Source of the DNA: Methanomicrobiales archaeon
GTDB taxonomy: Archaea; Halobacteriota; Syntropharchaeia; Alkanophagales; Methanospirareceae
Assembly: GCA_003160755.1 (NCBI GenBank)
Contig: QEXZ01000066.1
Coordinates: 1 to 8,356 of the forward strand
Direction: 5' to 3'
Length of the DNA: 8,356 nucleotides
A program made the translations under genes and the position numbers. This document shows, in pieces, positions 1-5,349 of the stretch (positions are counted from its first letter, which is position 1; every line of letters starts with the position of its first letter). The notes under the pieces are model-generated. The model had not been told where the DNA came from, ran no database searches, and worked only from the letters and a program-made list of their open reading frames with translations.

Positions 1-258
1 GAGCCCTGGCATTTGATAAAAAAGGGTGATGCGGGTAGAGAACGATGTGGCGAGATAGTAAAGAACGTGCTGCAACTAATAAAAGCCGTTTGTATTGGAT
101 TGGAAGCGGTGATGCCTGCGAAGATGGAAGAGGTGTGGTCGCAATTGGGTATGGAAAGCGACGTGCATTCGGTGATGCTTGATGAGATGATGACGCCGAT
201 AGAGAGCGGCCAACCGCTGAAAAAGCCGAAGAGGCTGTTTGATAGGGTGGAGATATAG
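1..258 (+). CDS. metG: Methionyl-tRNA synthetase, C-terminal end (partial)
   Basis: The reading frame is open from the first base and ends at TAG 256-258, so only the last 85 residues of a longer gene are visible. The visible part resembles the anticodon-binding helical domain at the C-terminus of archaeal class I methionyl-tRNA synthetases: EPWHLIKKG at the left edge, then a helix containing CGEIVKNVLQLIKAV, then the MPAKMEEVWSQLG segment, and finally PLKKPKRLFDRVEI, where the family normally closes with a 'KP..LF..IE' ending. The enzyme charges tRNA-Met with methionine in the cytoplasm. The catalytic HIGH and KMSKS motifs would lie outside the window. There is no fused C-terminal tRNA-binding (OB-fold) domain; many archaea encode that separately. 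TTG 13 could be called as a start, but homology runs through it, so this is a partial gene rather than a short ORF. Confidence 0.85.
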   Translation, partial: EPWHLIKKGDAGRERCGEIVKNVLQLIKAVCIGLEAVMPAKMEEVWSQLGMESDVHSVMLDEMMTPIESGQPLKKPKRLFDRVEI

Positions 259-271
259 GAGGGGGCTGTGT

Positions 272-373
272 TTGTGTAGCTTGGCAAGAAAAGATATATT
301 TATAGTGCTGAGTGCATATGAAGCACCAGAGACGATGAAAAAATTATATAAGAGAAAAGCGAAAAAAGAGTAA
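272..373 (+). CDS. Candidate 33-residue small ORF
   Basis: A GGAGGGGG Shine-Dalgarno-like run (258-265) overlaps the end of the metG stop codon. It is followed at reasonable spacing by TTG 272, which opens a 33-codon frame ending at TAA 371-373. The predicted peptide has a hydrophobic patch (DIFIVLSAYEA) and then a very basic tail (MKKLYKRKAKKE). Its stop lies one base before ATG 375 of the next small ORF, which suggests coupled translation. A shorter start, ATG 335, lies in the same frame. The evidence is only the ribosome-binding site and the spacing; no family is recognised. The same bases include a TATA-like stretch at 291-303, so the region could instead be the promoter and leader of the downstream operon. 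Confidence 0.25.
   Translation: MCSLARKDIFIVLSAYEAPETMKKLYKRKAKKE
291..303 (+). promoter_or_regulatory. Possible TATA-like box upstream of the ACT-regulator operon
   Basis: The AT-only stretch GATATATTTATAG resembles an archaeal TATA element. It lies about 75 bases before ATG 375, which would put initiation near 320-330 and give a leader of about 50 nt. It is the best TATA candidate between metG and the ACT-domain gene. It is mutually exclusive in spirit with the small ORF proposed at 272-373, and readthrough from metG is equally possible. Confidence 0.3.
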
Positions 374-374
374 T

Positions 375-527
375 ATGGTTACAGAGGAAATAAAACCAGA
401 GGATATTATGGCAGAAGAAAGTTGGGAAGAAGGGTGGAAAGAAGAAAAGTGGGAAATAGTTGGAATAACAGAATGTCCGAAATGTGGGTCTAAATTGGAA
501 ATAAAAGGAGTGAAAGCAGAGGTTTAA
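375..527 (+). CDS. Small acidic protein with a CPKC zinc-ribbon-like motif (50 aa)
   Basis: ATG 375 to TAA 525-527 encodes 50 residues. The N-terminal 28 residues are rich in Glu, Trp and Lys (for example AEESWEEGWKEEKWE). Residues 34-41 read CPKCGSKL, a typical half zinc-ribbon knuckle (CxxCG). Only one CxxC pair is present, so a complete mononuclear zinc site would need a partner or a dimer; otherwise this is a shortened ribbon. The stop is one base before the ATG of the ACT-domain gene, and the GAGG that serves that gene (519-522) lies inside this ORF's 3' end, so the two are probably translated together. The upstream Shine-Dalgarno is weak (AAAGAG). No family is recognised. The coupling and the clean CxxC motif are the main reasons to believe it is a gene. 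Confidence 0.5.
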   Translation: MVTEEIKPEDIMAEESWEEGWKEEKWEIVGITECPKCGSKLEIKGVKAEV

Positions 528-528
528 A

Positions 529-1020
529 ATGAAAATCTCCATGGACATCGAACTAACCGACATACCGGGTCAGTTAGTGCTCGCATTGAAGCCCGTATCC
601 GACCTTGGCGGTAACATTCTCAGCGTGCTGCATCAACGGGACAAGAAGACGCCTTCAGGCCGGATACCGGTTCAACTGACATTAGAAATAGAAGAACAGG
701 GATTGGACCGGTTGGTGGAACGGTTAAAAGAAAGGGACGTGAACGTAGTAAGGATAGGAAAAGAGCGGCTGAAGGAATCAATGATGGTTTTGCTAATCGG
801 GCATATAGTGCATACGGATTTGGGAGAGACGATAGATAGCATAGACAGCACGGGATTTGCGGAAGTGGTGGAACTTTCTCTTTCTATGCCCGGTGTGGAT
901 AAGAAGTCCTCTGCTTCGGTTACGCTCAGCGCAATAGGTAAAGAGGAACTAAAGGAAGCGTTGAACATTTTAGAACGTACGGTGAGCAAAAAGGGGATTA
1001 TGATTATCTCGTCTATTTAA
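529..1020 (+). CDS. ACT-domain protein, predicted allosteric regulator of homoserine dehydrogenase
   Basis: The 163-residue protein begins MKISMDIELTDIPGQL, the beta-strand-loop-helix signature of an ACT domain. The 'DIPGQL' loop is where amino acids usually bind, and the first domain covers roughly residues 1-75. Residues 86-163 look like a second ferredoxin-like/ACT fold (MMVLLIGHIVHTDLGETID ... IMIISSI). It matches the archaeal ACT-protein group (COG2061) annotated as a predicted regulator of homoserine dehydrogenase, and the next gene on the strand is homoserine dehydrogenase. Because that enzyme lacks its own ACT tail, feedback control by threonine, or another end product, in trans is the likely role (inference). 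The start is ATG 529, with GAGG at 519-522 six bases upstream. It follows the 50-residue ORF with one base between them. It is separated from homoserine dehydrogenase by 171 bp holding an inverted repeat. Confidence 0.85.
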   Translation: MKISMDIELTDIPGQLVLALKPVSDLGGNILSVLHQRDKKTPSGRIPVQLTLEIEEQGLDRLVERLKERDVNVVRIGKERLKESMMVLLIGHIVHTDLGETIDSIDSTGFAEVVELSLSMPGVDKKSSASVTLSAIGKEELKEALNILERTVSKKGIMIISSI

Positions 1021-1072
1021 TCGGGCGTGAACAAAGAAGAGGATGTAAAGATAAAATAGGGAAAAAAATTAT

Positions 1073-1153
1073 AGACACAGATTAACACAGATAATAAAAA
1101 TTAACAATATTAAATTTAAATAAATCCGCGTAAATCCGTGTTAATCTGCGTCT
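1073..1153. repeat. Imperfect inverted repeat of the ACACAGATTAACACAGAT type
   Basis: The left arm AGACACAGATTAACACAGAT (1073-1092) pairs with the right arm ATCCGTGTTAATCTGCGTCT (1134-1153) at 18 of 20 positions, around an AT-rich 41-base centre. Each side is also quasi-tandem with a 10-base period: GACACAGATT/AACACAGATA on the left, and AATCCGCGTA/AATCCGTGTT/AATCTGCGTC (1124-1153) on the right. From general knowledge, repeats of this wording are scattered in intergenic regions of many archaea and bacteria; their function is unknown. It lies between the ACT regulator and homoserine dehydrogenase, and could form a stem in the operon transcript. Confidence 0.7.
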
Positions 1154-1159
1154 TAAATA
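1153..1159 (+). promoter_or_regulatory. Possible TATA box for homoserine dehydrogenase
   Basis: TTAAATA lies directly at the right end of the inverted repeat, about 36 bases before ATG 1192. A start site about 27 bases downstream would give a leader of only around 9 nt. This fits the absence of any Shine-Dalgarno sequence in the 30 bases before the ATG. The alternative is cotranscription with the ACT gene. Confidence 0.3.
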
Positions 1160-1191
1160 GAAGTAAGTAAATTATACTCTATGTACATACA

Positions 1192-2205
1192 ATGAAAACA
1201 AAACCAAAATTAGTACGGATTTCAATAATCGGGCTTGGTAACGTAGGTAGGGGTGTAGCAGAGGTAATAAGGCGCAAACAGGAAGAGATAACGAGAAAGT
1301 ACGGCATAAATCTGAAAATCGTCGGCGTAGCGGACTTGCCGGGTGCCGTGGTGGACGAGAATGGCCTGAGTGAAGACGCGATAAGAAAATTCAAGTCAGG
1401 AGAAACGGCGGAAGATATGACAACGCTGGATATGATAAAGGATGTAGAGCACGAGATAGTGGTAGAAACGACGCCCACCAATGTCGAGAACGGCGAGCCG
1501 GGATTGACGCATATAAATACCGCATTGGAATCCGATAGGCACGTGGTAACCTCGAATAAAGGTCCTCTGGCATTACAGTACGGGAAGTTGATGGACCTCG
1601 CAGCGAGCAGAGGGAAGGAACTAAAATTTGAGGCTTCCGTGGGCGGTGCTATGCCGATAATTTCGCTGGTAAATGATAATCTCGCAGGTAATGGGATAAT
1701 ATCCATAAAGGGCATTTTGAACGGCACCTGCAACTATATTTTAACACGGATGCGTGAGGAGAAACTGCCCTACGAACACGTGTTAAAGGAAGCGCAGGAA
1801 CGAGGAATAGCCGAGACAGACCCTTCTAACGATGTTGCCGGGAGAGACACCGCAGTGAAGCTCGTGATTTTAGCTAACTCTATTTTTGACAGAAACGTGA
1901 GTTACAAGGATGTAGAAGTATCGGGCATTACTGGAATAACATCAGAGGCGTTGAAATTGGCTGACGATGCGGGCTATGTAATAAAATTAATAGGAGAAGT
2001 AGACGGCGGCAGCAGCGGAGAATGCCTTAAAGTTGCACCCAGGTTAGTCCCAAAGGATGACCCACTGAACGTTGAAGGCACGTTGAACGTAGCAACCATA
2101 AAGACGGATTTGGCAGGTGACATCACGGTCATTGGAAAAGGTGCGGGACCTATCGAAGCGGCAAGTGCTATTTTGTCCGATATAATCGGGATTTACGCAT
2201 TTTGA
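1192..2205 (+). CDS. hom: Homoserine dehydrogenase
   Basis: This 337-residue enzyme is predicted to reduce aspartate-4-semialdehyde to homoserine with NAD(P)H, the branch point to threonine, isoleucine and methionine. The N-terminal Rossmann motif is IIGLGNVGRG (12-21). Further family motifs are VETTPTNVENGEPG (91-104), VVTSNKGPLA (118-127, with the conserved Lys123), the homoserine dehydrogenase signature GILNGTCNYILT (174-185), and AQERGIAETDPSNDVAGRD (201-219) followed by Lys223 in TAVKL, the expected active-site acid and lysine region. The C-terminal GKGAGPIEAASAILSD (316-330) completes the catalytic fold. The protein ends there, without the C-terminal ACT domain of many bacterial enzymes, consistent with regulation by the separate ACT protein encoded just upstream. 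ATG 1192 places the Rossmann strand at the usual distance from the N-terminus. No Shine-Dalgarno is visible, so the message may have a short leader. Confidence 0.95.
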   Translation: MKTKPKLVRISIIGLGNVGRGVAEVIRRKQEEITRKYGINLKIVGVADLPGAVVDENGLSEDAIRKFKSGETAEDMTTLDMIKDVEHEIVVETTPTNVENGEPGLTHINTALESDRHVVTSNKGPLALQYGKLMDLAASRGKELKFEASVGGAMPIISLVNDNLAGNGIISIKGILNGTCNYILTRMREEKLPYEHVLKEAQERGIAETDPSNDVAGRDTAVKLVILANSIFDRNVSYKDVEVSGITGITSEALKLADDAGYVIKLIGEVDGGSSGECLKVAPRLVPKDDPLNVEGTLNVATIKTDLAGDITVIGKGAGPIEAASAILSDIIGIYAF

Positions 2206-2230
2206 CAATGTCACATACATTTCAAAATTT

Positions 2231-2250
2231 ACCGCAGAGAACGCAGAGTG
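2231..2250. repeat. Fragment of a CGCAGAG-type interspersed repeat
   Basis: ACCGCAGAGAACGCAGAGTG contains CGCAGAG twice (2233-2239 and 2242-2248) with a 9-base period. The wording matches a widely scattered intergenic repeat family (tandem CGCAGAG units) known in bacterial and archaeal genomes. It is the main recognisable structure in the 183-base spacer between hom and the next gene, which otherwise is AT-rich and includes the promoter described separately. Confidence 0.5.
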
Positions 2251-2334
2251 CGTTCGCAACGAAAATATCATTCGCCAATTTTAGATAAATAACCATAACC
2301 AACAACGGTATATTTATCAAGTGAATTCGTCTAA

Positions 2335-2342
2335 TTTATATA
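2335..2342 (+). promoter_or_regulatory. TATA box for the 117-residue protein gene
   Basis: TTTATATA matches the archaeal TATA consensus closely and lies 54 bases before ATG 2389, predicting a start near 2365. A second AT element, AAATATAAAT (about 2350-2360), is an alternative placing the start about 15 bases later. A GGTGA Shine-Dalgarno (2374-2378), complementary to the 16S rRNA tail, would lie within the leader 10 bases before the ATG. Confidence 0.5.
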
Positions 2343-2388
2343 TCAACAGAAAATATAAATTTATTGGGATATAGGTGAAAGAAAAAAT

Positions 2389-2742
2389 ATGAGCGAAACA
2401 AAACCGCGTATAAGAATATTGGAAGACGCAGGGTATAGAGTGATTATGAGAAATGAGGATGGGACTCCGAGGCAAGTATTGAGGGGTTTTGTAAAAGAGG
2501 GAGATTATGGGAAGTTTATCTCCGTGGAAACGCACTGGGTGCAAAAAATGGATGGTGAAAAGATAGTAGACAGCCAGTGGGCGAGAAAGACGTACACCTT
2601 CCCTAATGATAAGGAGAGGGCATTTGAGAAGTGGAATTTTGTAAAGGAACTGATAGAGGAAGCTTTAGGCGCTGGTAGTGATCTGGAGAAAGAAGTAGAA
2701 GAGGAATTCGGCGAGGAACTCGAAGGGCTTGAGGAAGAGTAA
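2389..2742 (+). CDS. Uncharacterised 117-residue protein with an acidic C-terminal tail
   Basis: I do not recognise a named family with confidence. Residues 6-72 look mainly beta: RIRILEDAGYRVIMR, QVLRGFVKEGDYGKFISVETHWVQ, then a turn (KMDGEKI) and SQWARKTYTF. Residues 75-93 form a helix (KERAFEKWNFVKELIEEAL). Residues 98-117 are an acidic tail with 12 Asp/Glu in 20 positions. A beta-sheet followed by a helix, with aromatic and basic residues on the strands, superficially recalls PC4-like single-strand nucleic-acid-binding proteins, but that is a weak guess. It has no signal peptide or membrane segment, so it is probably cytoplasmic. It has its own TATA-like box and a GGTGA ribosome-binding site, which fix ATG 2389 as the start. 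It stands alone as a transcription unit, convergent with XPD. Confidence 0.8.
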   Translation: MSETKPRIRILEDAGYRVIMRNEDGTPRQVLRGFVKEGDYGKFISVETHWVQKMDGEKIVDSQWARKTYTFPNDKERAFEKWNFVKELIEEALGAGSDLEKEVEEEFGEELEGLEEE

Positions 2743-2841
2743 TAGTAGTTGTAGTTTCCCCACAATCACTCACTTCCTGAGATAGACAAATAGCAATCAG
2801 GAGCAAAAAGCAAAGCAGCATCAGGTGTAATTTCGGAATGA
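2743..2841. other. Convergent spacer between the 117-residue protein gene and xpd
   Basis: This 99-base spacer holds the 3' ends of two convergent genes. On the minus strand, downstream of xpd, there is a pyrimidine-rich stretch with a T5 run (about 2806-2810) that could serve as a terminator. TCCTGA (2775-2780) and TCAGGA (2797-2802) form a weak 6-bp inverted repeat with a 16-base loop. Nothing else is recognised. Confidence 0.3.
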
Positions 2842-4776
2842 CTATAGTTTCGCATTTCTATATTTAAAAAAGCTCTTTGCGAACTCCTCCGCCCTATCTG
2901 TAAGCGCCACATGGTAATCCGCAGGAAAACAGTTTTTATATGGGAACTGAGCAAACCGGTAATCCATTAGAATGATGATGCAGCGGTCATGCTCGCTTCT
3001 TATACCCCTGCCTGCCGCTTGCAAGACCTTTGTTATCGCAGGATACAGATAACCATAAAGCTTTCCCTTCTCCGCTCCAAATTCACCCCTATAATATCCT
3101 ATCACCGTTTTTACCTCCAGTGTAGGCGGACTCAACGGCAGTCCAACCACGATAATCGCCTTTAGCATATTGGATTCGAAATCCATGCCTTCGGAAAACG
3201 AACCGCCCTGCACGGCAAGCAATATCCCCCCGCTGTCCTCTCTCAGCTGTTCATACAACCTGTTCTTCTCTTCCTTTCTCATCTCTCTTCTCTCTACTAT
3301 CGCCTTTCTCCTTACTTCTTCCGGTAAATATGCTGCTATGTCCCTTTGAAGTGCATACGAAGGGAAGAAGACCGCCATGCCGCCCTGAACGTATTCCACC
3401 ACTTCTGCTATCTTTCCCGCTATCTTACTGTACATCTCCTCGCCCCTTTTCGTATATTTAGTTGTGAGCCCTTTTGTAACGACAATCAACCGGTTTTCCT
3501 CGGGAAACGGCGAGTTATACTCACGCAGAACTATTTCTTTACCTTTGATTCTATCCGAAGATGCGCCTAAAATCTCTGCGTACATCTCTGCCGGGCATAG
3601 CGTGCCGCTCATCATTATGGTTGAATGCGCCCCTGCGAATACCGGCTCGCTAACTATAGAAGGGTCAAGCAACTTGAAGTGCAGGAACGGATTTTCATTG
3701 TGCTGCGAAACCGAAAATATCCTCAAGCATTTCTCGCCTGTTCTCCACTCATCGAGGAAATCGGCGATATTGAGAATGTTCCTCTGCAGCGCCTCATCTT
3801 TATATTTTGTGTTTTTAGCGGTTTCCGAACCCCCAAAACGTTCTGCAGTGTTTCGGAGTGAGTTTACAAAGTCACCGTAACTCATCGCTACTATTCTCCG
3901 CCGCAAAACCTTCTCCATCTCGCCCACCAGAAAATCCCTGTCCACATTCATTTCTTCCTTTTTGCTTTTTCGCGCTACCATCGCCAATTTCGCGAAAATC
4001 CTTTCCAGTTCCATAAGGTTGCCGTATATCTCGCGATTTGTGTGCCGGAGCCCGTGTGCAGCTTCGGTTATGGTGCTCATACGCAATTCACTGCTGAGAT
4101 TGTTCCTTATACGGTCCGGGAGGTTATGCGCTTCATCAACGATTACAATGACGTCTTCCAACCCCTTCCCGATTTTCTCTAATACCGTTTCTGCAATATC
4201 CGATGAAAAAAGGTAATTATAGTCGCAAACGAGCACGTCCGCGGATTCACCCACTTCCAACGCCGCCTTGTAGGGACATACACCTCTGAAACTGCACCAG
4301 TCATACAGTTCCTCCACGTGCATTATCTCTTTTCTTATACGCTGCTGCGCTTCTTCATCGCGATTAACGAAATAACGGCATCGCCGGTTCTTCTGCTCGG
4401 ACCTGCAAAATTCACTGAATAGCGAGTAGAACTCACGGTATATTGACCCCGCTTTTGCTCGTGGGCACATAGATTGCTTAGAAATAATATCAACAACCAC
4501 GAAATTGAGTTTCGCACGCTCTTTTATCAATCTGAGTGTATCAATCGCTATTTTATGCTGACTGCGCTTGGACGTGAGGAAAAAGACGGTTTTATCGTTT
4601 TGAACGGCGTATTGCAACGCGGGAACGAGAACGGCAACGGTTTTTCCTATCCCGGTAGGCGCATGAGCCGCGAGGATGTTTCCTCCCTCTACAGCCTGTT
4701 TTACGTCTTCCATAAACTCTCTTTGCCCTTCTCTTATTGACGGAAAAGGAAAAAGGAAAGGTTTATCTTCTTCCAT
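2842..4776 (-). CDS. xpd: XPD/Rad3-type iron-sulfur DNA helicase
   Basis: This 644-residue superfamily 2 helicase is of usual length for archaeal XPD. Motif I is APTGIGKT (39-46, Lys45), and motif II is VIVDEAHN (211-218, the DEAH box). Late motifs are GGSFSEGMDFES in the second RecA-like domain and VLQAAGRGIRS (584-594), with the motif VI arginines. Between motifs I and II lie the Cys residues of the iron-sulfur domain: Cys104 (MCPR), Cys124 (EFCR), Cys133 (RRCRYF) and Cys167 (GVCPYKAA). These correspond in context to the four human XPD ligands, including the CRFY and WCPY motifs. Cys161 is an additional nearby cysteine. The family unwinds DNA 5' to 3' and acts in repair; how archaeal XPD is used in vivo is less settled than in eukaryotes. 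ATG 4776 lacks a Shine-Dalgarno, so a short or absent leader is likely. The gene is divergent from marker 5 and convergent with the 117-residue protein gene. Confidence 0.93.
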   Translation of the reverse strand: MEEDKPFLFPFPSIREGQREFMEDVKQAVEGGNILAAHAPTGIGKTVAVLVPALQYAVQNDKTVFFLTSKRSQHKIAIDTLRLIKERAKLNFVVVDIISKQSMCPRAKAGSIYREFYSLFSEFCRSEQKNRRCRYFVNRDEEAQQRIRKEIMHVEELYDWCSFRGVCPYKAALEVGESADVLVCDYNYLFSSDIAETVLEKIGKGLEDVIVIVDEAHNLPDRIRNNLSSELRMSTITEAAHGLRHTNREIYGNLMELERIFAKLAMVARKSKKEEMNVDRDFLVGEMEKVLRRRIVAMSYGDFVNSLRNTAERFGGSETAKNTKYKDEALQRNILNIADFLDEWRTGEKCLRIFSVSQHNENPFLHFKLLDPSIVSEPVFAGAHSTIMMSGTLCPAEMYAEILGASSDRIKGKEIVLREYNSPFPEENRLIVVTKGLTTKYTKRGEEMYSKIAGKIAEVVEYVQGGMAVFFPSYALQRDIAAYLPEEVRRKAIVERREMRKEEKNRLYEQLREDSGGILLAVQGGSFSEGMDFESNMLKAIIVVGLPLSPPTLEVKTVIGYYRGEFGAEKGKLYGYLYPAITKVLQAAGRGIRSEHDRCIIILMDYRFAQFPYKNCFPADYHVALTDRAEEFAKSFFKYRNAKL

Positions 4777-4895
4777 TGCATTAATTAATTAATAACCAAA
4801 AATTAGTTTTAATTTTAATTTTAATGGATATATTAACTAACAGAAACAAGAGGAAAGGAGAGAGAAGGAGAAGAGGGGGGAAGAAGGAGATGAAA
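4777..4895. promoter_or_regulatory. Divergent promoter region between xpd and marker 5
   Basis: The left half is almost pure A/T: TTAATTAATTAATAA (4781-4795), then three tandem TTTTAA units (4807-4824), then GATATATTAA (4828-4837). TATA elements for both directions must lie here. For marker 5, the GATATATTA segment would place initiation near 4855-4860. For xpd, the TTAATTAATTAAT stretch and the TTTTAA units (AT-rich on both strands) are candidates. The right half (4850-4889) is purine-rich on the plus strand, with a G6 run, and probably forms the marker 5 leader. It ends in AGGAG (4885-4889), six bases before ATG 4896. Confidence 0.45.
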
Positions 4896-5342
4896 ATGAA
4901 AGTACTGGTGTATCCGCCAAATAGTATGATTCTGTCGGATTTAGTGGAAAGGGGAGGGCATGAGTCGTTAGTATTGATGCGTGAAATAGGAGAGCACGTG
5001 AGGGATGCGGAAATAGACGCACCGCCGATAAACATCACCGAAGAGGATTTGAAAAGGGCGCTGAGATATGTATCAGTGGAAGAACCCGCGGGGTTAAAAG
5101 GAAGAATAGGACTGCTCGCTCCGCTGTTGGAGAAAGCAGAAGCCTCGATAATACTGAGTGATGCGCCACCCACTTACGGCTGTATGGGCTGTGCCGTCGC
5201 TGACGAATTCTTCAAGTTCTTGATAAGGAAGCGCGAGATACCGACGTTGGAGGTGCGGTATGAAGGTGGAGAAAGGATAGAAGAGATGGTCACAGAGGTA
5301 ATGACGTTTTTAGAGCAATTATCGAAAGAAGAGAAAAAATAA
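4896..5342 (+). CDS. Methanogenesis marker protein 5
   Basis: This 148-residue protein resembles the family called methanogenesis marker 5, found in genomes that encode MCR and of unknown biochemical role. The family look is seen in the N-terminal VLVYPPNSMILSDLVERGGH (residues 3-22), IDAPPINIT (40-48), LKRALRYVSVEEPAGLKGR (52-70), and the C-terminal half with LSDAPPTYGCMGCAVADEF. Cys96 and Cys99 of GCMGC make a CxxC pair that could bind metal or form a disulfide. No signal or membrane segment is seen, so it is probably cytoplasmic. The start is ATG 4896, with AGGAG ending six bases upstream; ATG 4890 is two codons earlier. A further upstream ATG (4824) would add a purine-coded, highly basic 22-24 residue leader with no family match. 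It is followed after seven bases by marker 15. Confidence 0.85.
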   Translation: MKVLVYPPNSMILSDLVERGGHESLVLMREIGEHVRDAEIDAPPINITEEDLKRALRYVSVEEPAGLKGRIGLLAPLLEKAEASIILSDAPPTYGCMGCAVADEFFKFLIRKREIPTLEVRYEGGERIEEMVTEVMTFLEQLSKEEKK

Positions 5343-5349
5343 GATAAAA

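Noticed and set aside
300..563. Minus-strand frame before the ACT gene (87 codons)
   Set aside because: Phe/Ser-rich translation of the complement of an acidic, purine-rich coding stretch; it overlaps the start of a real gene.
1073..1153. CRISPR array or riboswitch in the hom spacer
   Set aside because: There are only two inverted arms and short 10-base periodic units, with no regular spacers and no conserved riboswitch core.
1179..1733. Long open frame on the minus strand opposite hom (184 codons)
   Set aside because: It lies fully opposite a clear homoserine dehydrogenase and reads as a Ser/Pro-rich shadow without any domain or ribosome-binding site.
3464..3880. Plus-strand open frames inside xpd (also 3346-3570 and 3962-4216)
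   Set aside because: They are antisense shadows of the helicase frame and show no family features.
4824..4895. Upstream ATG 4824 as the start of marker 5
   Set aside because: It would add a highly basic leader coded by the purine-rich ribosome-binding region; AGGAG before ATG 4896 and the family-like N-terminus favour the later start.
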